From an uncultured Pseudomonadota bacterium (lineage in GTDB: Bacteria; Pseudomonadota; Gammaproteobacteria; Burkholderiales; SG8-39), in the NCBI GenBank assembly GCA_903921325.1, contig CAIXPL010000008.1, positions 1 through 64,000 of the forward strand: a stretch of DNA of 64,000 nt, read 5' to 3'. The notes under the pieces were generated by a model that was given only the letters and a program-made list of their open reading frames with translations, searched no databases and was not told where the DNA came from. Numbering within the stretch: the stretch's first letter is position 1; each line of letters begins with the position of its first letter. This document shows, in pieces, positions 41,189 to 49,753 of the stretch. The position numbers and the translations under genes are program-made.

Positions 41189-41500
41189 TCAGATCTGGAT
41201 GAATACCTTGCCGGCTTCGATCTTCACCGGGTAGCTGGCAATGTCCACTTTGCACGGGAGCGCCTTCGCCTTACCGGTGCGGATGTCAAACGTGCCTTGG
41301 TGCAGCGGGCATTCGATCTCGCAGTCATCGACGATGAAACCATCGCCAAGACTGGCCTGACCGTGCGAGCAGGTGTCATGGGTGGCAAAAATCTCACCGC
41401 CCAGGTTGTACAGACACACCGGATGGCTGCCTCCGTCAACGACCAGGGTGCCGCCTTCGGGCACGTCATTGACATCGGCAACTGATTGCCAATTGCTCAT
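41189..41500 (-). CDS. Rieske-type ferredoxin for ring-hydroxylating oxygenases
   Basis: A 103-residue Rieske ferredoxin with 2Fe-2S ligands C44-S-H46 and C64-P-L-H67 (DTCSHGQASLGDG, IECPLHQGTFDI). It resembles BphF/NdoA-type electron carriers that feed oxygenase components. The ATG at 41500 (MSNWQSVADVNDVPEGG) gives the normal length; the track ORF to 41776 is over-extended. It is the first gene of the minus-strand catabolic run and is divergent from the phthalate-dioxygenase-like oxygenase at 41764. It is the only oxygenase ferredoxin in the window, and no ferredoxin reductase was found. Confidence 0.9.
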   Translation of the reverse strand: MSNWQSVADVNDVPEGGTLVVDGGSHPVCLYNLGGEIFATHDTCSHGQASLGDGFIVDDCEIECPLHQGTFDIRTGKAKALPCKVDIASYPVKIEAGKVFIQI

Positions 41501-41763
41501 CGCAAAAATCTCCACAGTTGCGGCGTGCCCTGAGTGGGCGCAGCCTGGCCGCCATTCTTGCGGCAGGACTTGCGAATATACCGCGCCGAGGCCCGGTTTG
41601 TATGGCGCGCTGACGGCCAGGACGGCACGCACGGGCGATCTGCGGCACAATTTCCGACGCGGCCAGCGCAGCCGCACCCCGATCCTGGTCGGCTGACGCG
41701 CATTCGCGTCGCTGCCACAACGGGGGCCGACCGCAAGCGCCTTGACCGAGACCGACAACCGCC
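41501..41763. promoter_or_regulatory. Divergent intergenic region between ferredoxin and Rieske oxygenase genes
   Basis: These 263 bp separate two divergent start codons and must hold promoters for both the minus-strand catabolic run and the oxygenase on the plus strand. I see no clear -35/-10 pair and no long palindrome. Longer ORFs crossing it are extensions without family support. Confidence 0.4.
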
Positions 41764-42990
41764 ATGCCCCTGTCACAACAAGACAACATTCTATTGACCC
41801 GCGTCACCGGCGACGCTCCGATGGGGCGGATGCTGCGCGAGTGGTACTGGATTCCGGCCTGCACCAGCGCGCAACTGATCGCCGATGGCGCGCCTCTGCG
41901 GGTGCAATTGTTTGGCGAGCGCTATATCGCCTTTCGTGTCACCGACGGTCGTGTGGGCTTCTTCAACGAAGCCTGCCCGCATCGACGCGCCTCACTGGCA
42001 CTGGCGCGCAACGAGGACAATGGGCTGCGCTGTGTGTACCACGGCTGGAAATTCTCAGTCGACGGGCGCACCGTCGAGGTGCCCACCGAGGCGCGCGATG
42101 CGGCCGCCTTTTGTGCGCGGGTGCCGTTGCGGCACTATCCGGTACGCGAGGCCGGAGGCGTGATCTGGGTCTGGCTCGGCAAGGGCATCGAGCCACCGGC
42201 ATTTCAGGATTTTGCCTTTCTCGATCTGCCCGAAGCGCATCGCATGCCGCACTATCAGAAGGTGCATGCCAACTGGGTGCAGGGTCTGGAGACCACCATG
42301 GACTCCTCACACGCCAGTCTGCTCCATCGCAGTCAGCTCGCCCGATTCGGAATTCCCCTGGAGATGAGCACCTACACGGCACCGATCTTCGAGGTCGAGG
42401 CAACGCATTACGGGTTTCGTTATGCCGCCATTCGCGAGAAAACAGACGGTGCGCGATTTGTGCGGATCAGCCAGTTCGTGCTGCCCTGGTACAGCCTGAT
42501 TTCGATCCCGAATTACGATGCGATTCTGTTCTTCTCGGTGCCGATCGATGACGAGCACACCGCCTATTGGACCATCCCGCACCGGGCCGACCAGCCACCA
42601 CCGGCCACTGCCTGGACCGGGTTCACCGACTCGGGCAACTGGCCGCCAGCGGTGCCTGGCGACCCGGAGAACAACTGGGGCCAGAACCGTGCGCTGATGA
42701 ATCAGGGCCACTTCACGGGCTTTCCGCAGCACCTCACCACCGAGGATTTCGCCATGATGGAGAGCCAGGGCGCGATTGTCGATCGGGAAGAGGAATTTTT
42801 GAACTCGGCCGACCGCGCGGTGTTGCAGATCCGTCAGTCCTTACTGAAATCGGTGCGCCGCTTCATGGTGAGCGAGACTGCCGAGCCGCGGCCGGCCGGA
42901 TTTAGTTACCGCCAAGTGAAACCCGAGCAATTCAATATTGCGGGCAACGAGGACTGGCGCACACGCAGCAGGGTAAAAGTGGTGAGCTAG
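41764..42990 (+). CDS. Rieske oxygenase, phthalate 4,5-dioxygenase-like
   Basis: A 408-residue oxygenase beginning MPLSQQDNILLTRVTGDAPMG and REWYWIPACTS, typical of the phthalate 4,5-dioxygenase/aromatic carboxylate group. Rieske ligands are C71-P-H73 and C90-V-Y-H93 (EACPHRRAS, LRCVYHGWKF). The mononuclear iron site is in TTMDSSHASLLHRSQ. Enzymes of this group hydroxylate aromatic rings or demethylate aryl ethers as homo-oligomers and use a separate reductase. It is divergent from the six-gene minus-strand run, whose ferredoxin and decarboxylase-like products could act with it. Confidence 0.88.
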   Translation: MPLSQQDNILLTRVTGDAPMGRMLREWYWIPACTSAQLIADGAPLRVQLFGERYIAFRVTDGRVGFFNEACPHRRASLALARNEDNGLRCVYHGWKFSVDGRTVEVPTEARDAAAFCARVPLRHYPVREAGGVIWVWLGKGIEPPAFQDFAFLDLPEAHRMPHYQKVHANWVQGLETTMDSSHASLLHRSQLARFGIPLEMSTYTAPIFEVEATHYGFRYAAIREKTDGARFVRISQFVLPWYSLISIPNYDAILFFSVPIDDEHTAYWTIPHRADQPPPATAWTGFTDSGNWPPAVPGDPENNWGQNRALMNQGHFTGFPQHLTTEDFAMMESQGAIVDREEEFLNSADRAVLQIRQSLLKSVRRFMVSETAEPRPAGFSYRQVKPEQFNIAGNEDWRTRSRVKVVS

Positions 42991-43084
42991 CGCACGGGTA
43001 GCGCGCGGTAGGCACTACGCCAGCTTTGCAGCAAAAAACGCAAGTCGCCCGGCAAATGATGCTCGTACTGCGCGCTCCCAACGT

Positions 43085-44071
43085 TCAGTCGACCGTGATG
43101 TGCCGCTCGCGCGCAATGCCACGCCACTTGTCAATGTCGGCACGGTAGAAGGCGTGTGCCTCGGTTGCGTTCATGGTGGTTGGCACCGCACCCTCGCGTT
43201 CCAGCGTTTCGCGAATTTCAGGCATCGTCACGACGGCACGGAATTCGGTATTAAGCCGATCAAGGGTTTCACGCGGAATGCCCGCGGGGGCAAAGACGCC
43301 CCACCAGATATCGACCTGGTAGCCCGGCACATTGGTACTTGCCGTGGGCAGTTCAGGGGAAAATCGCGCGCGTTCAAGTGACGTGACAGCCAAGGTGCGC
43401 AGCTTGTCTGCCTTCACCTGGGCGAGTGTTGCCGGAAAGCTCGCGATCATGGTGTCGATACGCCCGGCCACCAGATCCTGCACCGCCGGCGCCGAGCCCT
43501 TGTAGGGCACATGCGTCATGTCCAGCTTGGCCATGGTGGTAAACAACTCACCGGCTAGGTGGTGCAGCGACCCGATACCCGCCGAACCATAGTTAAGCGT
43601 GCCCGGACGCTGCCGGGCAGCATCCATCAACTGCGCCAGTGTGCGGTAGGGCGACGCACTGTTCACCACCACCACCATCGGCCCGGTGGCCAGCATCGCC
43701 ACCGTGGTCACACCCTTCTCGGGGTCAAACGGAAGCGCTTTTTGCACTGCCGCGCCGGTCGACAGATCGGACGCAGTCAGCATCAGCGTGGCCCCGTCGG
43801 GAGCAGCGCGACTGAGATAGTCTGCCCCCAGCATCCCACCGGCACCGGGCTTGTTGTCGATCACCACTGGCACACCAAGGCGGGTCGACACACGCGGGCC
43901 GATCACCCGCGCGAACAGATCGGTGCTGCCGCCAGGTGAAAACGGCACGACCAATTGAATCTGGTGTGGTGCAGCAACCATCTGCGCATGCACCGGGACA
44001 CTGCAAACGAGAAGGCTGCAAAGGGCAGCGAGTGTCGCCCAGTTAAGCGCTGGCACATACGTAGATCTCAT
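43085..44071 (-). CDS. Bug-family periplasmic binding protein
   Basis: A 328-residue Bug (tripartite tricarboxylate type) binding protein. The signal peptide is WATLAALCSLLVCSVPVHAQ, followed by IQLVVPFSPGGSTDLFARV, VVIDNKPGAGGMLGADYLS, APDGATLML, LDMTHVPYKGSAPA and WWGVFAPAGIPRETLDRL. AGGAG lies nine bases before the ATG at 44071; the track start at 44131 is upstream of it. It is divergent from the molybdenum-hydroxylase large subunit gene (186 bp), so the two may share control and a substrate. Confidence 0.9.
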   Translation of the reverse strand: MRSTYVPALNWATLAALCSLLVCSVPVHAQMVAAPHQIQLVVPFSPGGSTDLFARVIGPRVSTRLGVPVVIDNKPGAGGMLGADYLSRAAPDGATLMLTASDLSTGAAVQKALPFDPEKGVTTVAMLATGPMVVVVNSASPYRTLAQLMDAARQRPGTLNYGSAGIGSLHHLAGELFTTMAKLDMTHVPYKGSAPAVQDLVAGRIDTMIASFPATLAQVKADKLRTLAVTSLERARFSPELPTASTNVPGYQVDIWWGVFAPAGIPRETLDRLNTEFRAVVTMPEIRETLEREGAVPTTMNATEAHAFYRADIDKWRGIARERHITVD

Positions 44072-44257
44072 CGGGACTCTCCTGATAATGCCGTTCGATG
44101 CCATTCGATCCGACGCGAAGCTGTCAAGCATGACACAAGATCACAATCCGGTTGCCTAACCGCCACCAGCAGCGCGTCATATCTCGTGCAGAAGGCGAGC
44201 GAGCGCCGATAGTGACTGTGTATCATCGTTCCATCATAGTTCAGACAAACACAGAGC

Positions 44258-46594
44258 ATGGATTCCTTTGGCATCGGCGCGTCGGTCGTACGGCGCGAAG
44301 ACCTGCGGCTCATCACCGGCACCGGCTGCTATGCCGATGACGTTCAGATCGATGGCGCCCTGCACGCGGCCTTTGTGCGATCGACCCACGCGCATGCGCG
44401 TATCGGCTCGATTGATGTTGCGGCGGCCAAGTCGCTACCCGGCGTAGTCGCAGTGTTTACCGGCAGTGAACTCGCGGCCAGCGGAGTTGCTCCCATCCCC
44501 ACGCTCATTGTCGAGCGCGGCGGCGGCATCCACAACCGCGACGGCAGCGCGTTTGCTGAACCGATCTGGAACGCGCTCGCGACCGACCGCGTCCGCCATG
44601 TGGGCGAGCCTGTTGCGCTGGTCATCGGCCGAACTGCGGCCGACGCGCAGGATGGTGTCGAAGCGGTCAGCGTTGACTACGACACCCTGCCGCACGTGGT
44701 CGATGCGGTAGCGGCACTTGCACCCGGTGCACCGCAGCTGCACGCGTCGGCTGAGCACAATCGCGCCTATGACTGGGAAACTGGCGACCCCGCGGCCACC
44801 GCTCGCGCGATCGCTGAGGCAGCCCATGTGTCAAAGGTGCGTCTGTCAGACAACCGGCTGGTCACCTGCTTCATGGAGCCGCGCGCCGCGCTTGCGCAGT
44901 GGGATGCGACCGCAGGCCGCCTCACCGTGCATGCCGGCACCCAGAGCGTGCATCAGCTGGCCGGTTTGCTTGCGCGCATCCTGGGTCTGGAAGCGCGGCA
45001 GGTGCGCTGCATTACCGGCGATGTCGGTGGGGGCTTTGGCAGCAAGCTGCAGCCTTATCCGGAATACATCGCCATCGCCTGGGCCGCACGGCAACTGGGT
45101 GCTACCGTGCGCTGGACCAGCACGCGCTCAGAAGGGTTCATCTCCGATGCCCAGTCGCGCGATCAGGCGCTGGAAGGCGAACTCGCCCTCGACGCGCATG
45201 GTCGCATTCTTGCGTTGCGCGTGCGCTCGGTGACCAATCTGGGCGCCTATGTCACGTCCGGCATTCCCATGTCGACGCTGCTGAACATGGAGCGCATGAT
45301 ATCGAGCCTGTACGCGATACCGGCCATTCACCTTGGTGTTCAGGGCGCACTCACCAACACGGTCCCGATCAACGTCTATCGCGGAGTAGGTCGTATCGAG
45401 TGCGTCTATACCGTCGAGCGACTCATCGAGCAGGCCGCTCGCGACCTGGGGCTCGATGCACTGAAACTGCGCCGTGACAATATGGTGCCAGCTGGCGCGT
45501 TTCCCTACCGCACCGCCACCGGCGCGCTGTATGACTCGGGCGACTATGTCGCGCGACTGGATGAAGCGATCGCGCTGGCCGACCTGCCGGGTCTGGCCGT
45601 GCGCAAGTCGCAAAGCGAGAGGCGCGGCAAGTTGCGTGGCCTTGGCATCGGGCCCTATATCGAGGGCACAGGTGGCATGCCCCAGGAATATGCTCAGGTA
45701 ACGGTTTTGCCCGAGGGACGGGTGGACGTGCCCCTGGGCAGCCAATCGCAGGGGCAAGGCCATGAGACCGTATTCGCCCAGGTCGTGGCCGAGCGGCTGG
45801 GCATTCCCTACGACACCGTGCACATCATCACCGGTGACACCGACCGCGTTGCGCGCGGCAATGGCACCTTCGCGTCGCGCTCGATGGTGAAGGCAGGCGG
45901 TGCGGCGGTCGAGGTGTGCGACCGGGTGATAGAGCTGGGGCGGCAGATGGCTGCGCACCTGCTCGAAGTGGCGCAGAGTGATATCGACTATGTCGCCGGG
46001 CGCTATCAGGTGAGTGGCACTGATCGTGGACTTGACTTATTCGCAGTTGCCCGCGCGGTGCAGGCCGGGCACGTTCCGGCCACGTTTGGCACGGCGCTCA
46101 GTGCTCAGCACATGCACGTAAATCCGCGCTACGCCTTTGCCAACGGCTGCGAGGTGTGTGAGATCGAAGTCGATCCGGACACTGGGGTCGTTGCGGTGCT
46201 TGCCTTGCGCGTGGTCGATGACTCGGGCCGCGCCGTAAGCCCGATGATCGTGCATGGACAAATGCATGGGGCGATTGTGCAGGGTCTGGGCCAGGCACTG
46301 TGCGAGCGCACCGTGTATGACCCGGCCAGCGGCCAGTTGCTCAGCGGCTCGTTCATGGACTACACGCTATTGCGCGCCGACGAGCTGCCATCCATCGAAG
46401 TCGTCAGCCGCGACGTGCCAAGCCCCACCAATGCCCTGGGCGTGAAAGGCGCCGGTGAGGGCGGCACCGTGGGTGCGCCCGGTGCGCTGATCCATGCCAT
46501 TCTCGATGCGCTCGCCCCGCTCGGCGTCAGGCACATCGATATGCCGGCGACCCCAGAGCGCGTGTGGCGAGCGATCCACGGTCGGCAGGAATAG
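44258..46594 (+). CDS. Molybdenum hydroxylase large subunit (xanthine dehydrogenase/CoxL family), no local partners
   Basis: A 778-residue molybdopterin-binding subunit. N-terminal IGASVVRREDLRLITGTGCYADD and RSTHAHARIGSIDV are typical. Cofactor and active-site motifs: DVGGGFGSK, VYRGVGRIE (family norm YRGAGRPE), SQSQGQGHETVFAQ and the catalytic glutamate in KGAGEGGTVGAPGA. It lacks the CO dehydrogenase loop VAYRCSFR, so it is a hydroxylase for an aromatic, N-heterocyclic or aldehyde substrate rather than CO. No FAD or 2Fe-2S subunit is adjacent; the nearest set is at 18993-20416. Confidence 0.9.
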   Translation: MDSFGIGASVVRREDLRLITGTGCYADDVQIDGALHAAFVRSTHAHARIGSIDVAAAKSLPGVVAVFTGSELAASGVAPIPTLIVERGGGIHNRDGSAFAEPIWNALATDRVRHVGEPVALVIGRTAADAQDGVEAVSVDYDTLPHVVDAVAALAPGAPQLHASAEHNRAYDWETGDPAATARAIAEAAHVSKVRLSDNRLVTCFMEPRAALAQWDATAGRLTVHAGTQSVHQLAGLLARILGLEARQVRCITGDVGGGFGSKLQPYPEYIAIAWAARQLGATVRWTSTRSEGFISDAQSRDQALEGELALDAHGRILALRVRSVTNLGAYVTSGIPMSTLLNMERMISSLYAIPAIHLGVQGALTNTVPINVYRGVGRIECVYTVERLIEQAARDLGLDALKLRRDNMVPAGAFPYRTATGALYDSGDYVARLDEAIALADLPGLAVRKSQSERRGKLRGLGIGPYIEGTGGMPQEYAQVTVLPEGRVDVPLGSQSQGQGHETVFAQVVAERLGIPYDTVHIITGDTDRVARGNGTFASRSMVKAGGAAVEVCDRVIELGRQMAAHLLEVAQSDIDYVAGRYQVSGTDRGLDLFAVARAVQAGHVPATFGTALSAQHMHVNPRYAFANGCEVCEIEVDPDTGVVAVLALRVVDDSGRAVSPMIVHGQMHGAIVQGLGQALCERTVYDPASGQLLSGSFMDYTLLRADELPSIEVVSRDVPSPTNALGVKGAGEGGTVGAPGALIHAILDALAPLGVRHIDMPATPERVWRAIHGRQE

Positions 46595-46756
46595 GCGTCT
46601 GCTTGCCTAGAGCAACGTCTGATCAGCGCATTTCAATCGCAGCAGTACTGTCGCAGCGGTCAACAGGCCGGATTTGACGGCAAGCAGGTTTTTCATGCGA
46701 TCGACACCGACCTGCGTTGCGATTCCGTCCTAGAATGGACAGTTCATGCACCTGCC

Positions 46757-48088
46757 GTGCCTCATCTGCTCATGTCCGCTCCCGATCCCGCTCACCTGGT
46801 ACAAGACGACCGAGTGCATCGTGACGCCTATACCGATGCGGCGGTGTTCGCCCTTGAGCAGGAGCGCATTTTTCGCCGTGCGTGGCTCTATGTCGGCCAT
46901 GAAAGTCAGGTGCCCAATCCGGGCGACTATGTCAGTGTGTCGCTGGGTCCCGATACCGTCCTGCTGACCCGCCAGGCCGATCACTCCCTCGCACTGCTGC
47001 ATAACCGTTGCCCGCATCGCGGCGCCTGTCTGGTCAATTCGAACTCCGGTCATGTCGCGCGCTGGCGCTGCCCCTATCACGCCTGGACATTTGCGCTCGA
47101 TGGCCACCTGTTGACCGTGCCGATGGCCGATGGCTATGACGCAGCATTCAATCCGACTGACCCTGCATTACAGATCGCCCGCGTGCCGCGGGTGGAGAGC
47201 TACCGTGGCTTCATTTTTGCCTCGCACGCTGCCAACGGACCCGGTCTGACTGAGTTTCTGGGTTCGCTTGCCAGTGCCCTGGACAATATGGTCGATCGCG
47301 CACCGAATGGCACACTGACCCAGACAGGTGGCGTCCTGCGCATGGAATACCGTGGCAACTGGAAATTGTTCATGGAGAACGCCACCGACCTGGTGCACCC
47401 CAGCGTCGTGCATGAAAGTTCGGTGGCCGCTGCCCGTGCCCATCGCGAGGCGCTGGCCGCCGATCCAAGTACGTCACAGACGTTGCAAATGTTGCTCTCC
47501 AACGGGCTGGCGATGCCGCAATGGGCCGGCGTTCCGCTGCACGCCGATCCGCATGGGCATGTTTATATGGGCGGGTTCTACAAGGACGGAGTGATCGCGC
47601 CGGTGCGCTCAGACCCGGTGTTCGACCGCTATCGGGCGAGCCTCGCAGACCGTCACGGTGAAGAACGTACGGCACAGATCCTCGCAGTCGACCGCTTCAA
47701 CAACCTGATCTGGCCCAATCTGTCAGTCAACGCCCGGTTCGGTGTGTTACGCCAGATTCAACCGGTGGCGGTCGATCGCACGAGGGTGACGAGCACCTGC
47801 TTTCGGTTTGATGGTGCGCCAGACGAAATGTTTGATCTCACCTTGCAGTTTCTGAACACCGCCAGTTCGGCCTCCTCCATGGTGGCCTCCGACGATCTGG
47901 AAATCTTCGAGCGCTGCCAGCGCGGCATGGCCGATGGCAGCCTGCCGTGGCTCGACATCCGTCGCGGCCGCCAGACTGATCAGCAGCAGACCGACGGTTC
48001 GATCACTGCGCCGGGTACAAGTGAACTTGCCATTCGCAACCAGTTCAGCGCCTGGTTGAGCCATATGTCAGGCGCGAGCGAACTATGA
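46757..48088 (+). CDS. Ring-hydroxylating dioxygenase alpha subunit
   Basis: A 443-residue oxygenase large subunit of the alpha3beta3 type. Rieske ligands are C85-P-H87 and C105-P-Y-H108 (NRCPHRGACLV, WRCPYHAWTF). The iron site is in ENATDLVHPSVVHESS (NxxDxxHxxxxH). Fe-S electrons reach the active site for cis-dihydroxylation or monooxygenation of an aromatic ring. The start is uncertain: GTG 46757 from the track, or ATG 46772 (MSAPDPAHLVQDD). It overlaps the beta subunit by 4 bp. No dedicated ferredoxin or reductase follows. Confidence 0.9.
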   Translation: MPHLLMSAPDPAHLVQDDRVHRDAYTDAAVFALEQERIFRRAWLYVGHESQVPNPGDYVSVSLGPDTVLLTRQADHSLALLHNRCPHRGACLVNSNSGHVARWRCPYHAWTFALDGHLLTVPMADGYDAAFNPTDPALQIARVPRVESYRGFIFASHAANGPGLTEFLGSLASALDNMVDRAPNGTLTQTGGVLRMEYRGNWKLFMENATDLVHPSVVHESSVAAARAHREALAADPSTSQTLQMLLSNGLAMPQWAGVPLHADPHGHVYMGGFYKDGVIAPVRSDPVFDRYRASLADRHGEERTAQILAVDRFNNLIWPNLSVNARFGVLRQIQPVAVDRTRVTSTCFRFDGAPDEMFDLTLQFLNTASSASSMVASDDLEIFERCQRGMADGSLPWLDIRRGRQTDQQQTDGSITAPGTSELAIRNQFSAWLSHMSGASEL

Positions 48089-48612
48089 CTCGGGATAATC
48101 GCCTCGATAGCGACGACGAGCGGGCGCTGGTTCGCTTCGTCTACCACGAGGCGCGCCTGCTCGATGAGCGCCGTTTCGATGAGTGGCTTGGTTTATTCGC
48201 CGCCGATGGCCTGTATTGGGTGCCCTCGCAGCCAGCGCAGGCCTCGAGCACCGAGACACTGTCGCTCTTTTGCGAACGCAAGCCCCTGCTCGCGGTGCGC
48301 ATCGAGCGCCTTGCGCATCCGAACCTTTTTTCCGATCAACCCGTCACCCGCACCCATCACCAGATCGGGGCCGTGCTTCCCGAGCGATCGAGCCTGGCTC
48401 GGGTCGACTTTGAGGTCCACGCCTCGCTCATCGTCTGTGAATACCGCGCCGGGGACATGCGCTGGTTTGCCGGCCGAACCGATTATCATCTGCGGCGGTG
48501 CGCCCCATCGAGTGCGCTGACCGACGGCCCGGATTGCTTTGAGATTGTGCAAAAGCGGGTTGATTTGATCAACTGCGATGCGCCGCATCGTATTCTTTCC
48601 GTGCCATTTTAA
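48085..48612 (+). CDS. Ring-hydroxylating dioxygenase beta subunit
   Basis: A 175-residue small subunit of the SnoaL/NTF2-like fold that stabilises the alpha3beta3 hexamer. Family features: LVRFVYHEARLLDERRFDEWLGLFAADGLYWVP, the PVTRTHHQIG turn, and the C-terminal VQKRVDLINCDAPHRILSVPF. Start and stop overlap the alpha gene as ATGA, indicating translational coupling and 1:1 production. A TRAP-type binding protein follows 45 bp later and probably shares the transcript. Confidence 0.92.
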   Translation: MTRDNRLDSDDERALVRFVYHEARLLDERRFDEWLGLFAADGLYWVPSQPAQASSTETLSLFCERKPLLAVRIERLAHPNLFSDQPVTRTHHQIGAVLPERSSLARVDFEVHASLIVCEYRAGDMRWFAGRTDYHLRRCAPSSALTDGPDCFEIVQKRVDLINCDAPHRILSVPF

Positions 48613-48657
48613 TTGCCCCTCACTCACCCGCCTCACTCTTTGACCTCGGAGAACACG

Positions 48658-49722
48658 ATGACTCATCGCAGCCAGGGCGCACTGCGCGCCTGCGAACACC
48701 CGCTCGTTGGCAAAGACCGCACCTTGGACGCCAGCGCGCCGCTGACCGGCACACTCGGTCAGCGGGCGGCATTGGCCATCGGCGGCATCGCCGCTGCGGT
48801 TGCGCTTGTCGCCGCACCGTTTGTCACCCAGGCCCAGGAAGTGTCCTTGCGCGCGTCGGTCTTTGTGCCCTCCAACACCGTATTCGGTGAGCCGTGCGCG
48901 CGCTTCGTCGACCATGTCAATCAAACCTACAAAGGTATCGTGCAGATCCGTCTGGTTGGTCCCGATGCGGTGCCCTCGCTCGAACAGGGCAACGCAGTGC
49001 GTTCGGGCGTGGTCGATCTGGCCTGCATTCCGCCGGCGTACTACACCAATGTGATGCCTGAAGCTGACGCCGCCATTCTGTCAACGCTCAACTTCACCCA
49101 GCAGCGTGCCTCCGGTGGCTGGGAAGCCCTCAACAAACTGGCCCACCAGAAACAGAATGTGCAAATGGTGGCCGGCTACGGCGATGGCGTGCAGTTTCAT
49201 ATCTTCACCAACAAACCGGTGACATCGATCGCCGACATGAAGACCCTCAAACTGCGCACCACCCCGAACTACACCTCGTTTTTCGTGAGCCTTGGTTCAA
49301 GCCCGGTCAACATGCCCCCGGGCGAAGTGCAGACCGCCCTTGAACGCGGCGTGGTCGATGGCTATGGCTGGCCGATCGCCGGTATTTTTGACCTGGGTTG
49401 GGCGCAGCACACCAAGTACCGGATCGATCCGGGCTTCTACAACGTGATCGTCTACGTACTGGCCAACTACACCAAGTGGAATGCACTCACCGCGGCGCAG
49501 CGTGATGCGCTCACCAAGGCTGGTGAATGGCTGGAAGCCGAGAACACCCGCTGGGCCACCTTCAAGAGTGCTGCAGAGCGCAAGCGCCAGCTCGATGCCG
49601 GCATCAAGGTGATTGATCTGGGCGATGGCTATCGCAAGCAGGCCTACGACGCCTACTGGACCGATATCAGCAAGCGCGCTCCGGACGCAATCAAGATGCT
49701 GCGCCCCCTGCTCGACAAGTAA
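48658..49722 (+). CDS. TRAP transporter periplasmic binding protein (DctP family)
   Basis: A 354-residue binding protein. The export signal (RAALAIGGIAAAVALVAAPFVTQAQ) is preceded by an unusually long N-region of some 35 residues. The mature part shows DctP features: FVDHVNQTYKGIVQIRLVG, IADMKTLKLRTTPNYTSFFVSLGSSPVNMPPGEVQTALERGVVDG, and the arginine (KLRTT) that clamps carboxylates in the family. GGAG lies six bases before ATG 48658. No DctQ/DctM membrane subunits are in the window. Position after a dioxygenase suggests it captures that pathway's carboxylate substrate. Confidence 0.9.
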   Translation: MTHRSQGALRACEHPLVGKDRTLDASAPLTGTLGQRAALAIGGIAAAVALVAAPFVTQAQEVSLRASVFVPSNTVFGEPCARFVDHVNQTYKGIVQIRLVGPDAVPSLEQGNAVRSGVVDLACIPPAYYTNVMPEADAAILSTLNFTQQRASGGWEALNKLAHQKQNVQMVAGYGDGVQFHIFTNKPVTSIADMKTLKLRTTPNYTSFFVSLGSSPVNMPPGEVQTALERGVVDGYGWPIAGIFDLGWAQHTKYRIDPGFYNVIVYVLANYTKWNALTAAQRDALTKAGEWLEAENTRWATFKSAAERKRQLDAGIKVIDLGDGYRKQAYDAYWTDISKRAPDAIKMLRPLLDK

Positions 49723-49753
49723 GCTTCGCCGCACGCATTTGACCGGCGCGTTC

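Noticed and set aside
44258-46594. Carbon monoxide dehydrogenase large subunit
   Set aside because: The CODH active-site loop VAYRCSFR is absent; the motifs fit the wider xanthine-dehydrogenase-like hydroxylases.
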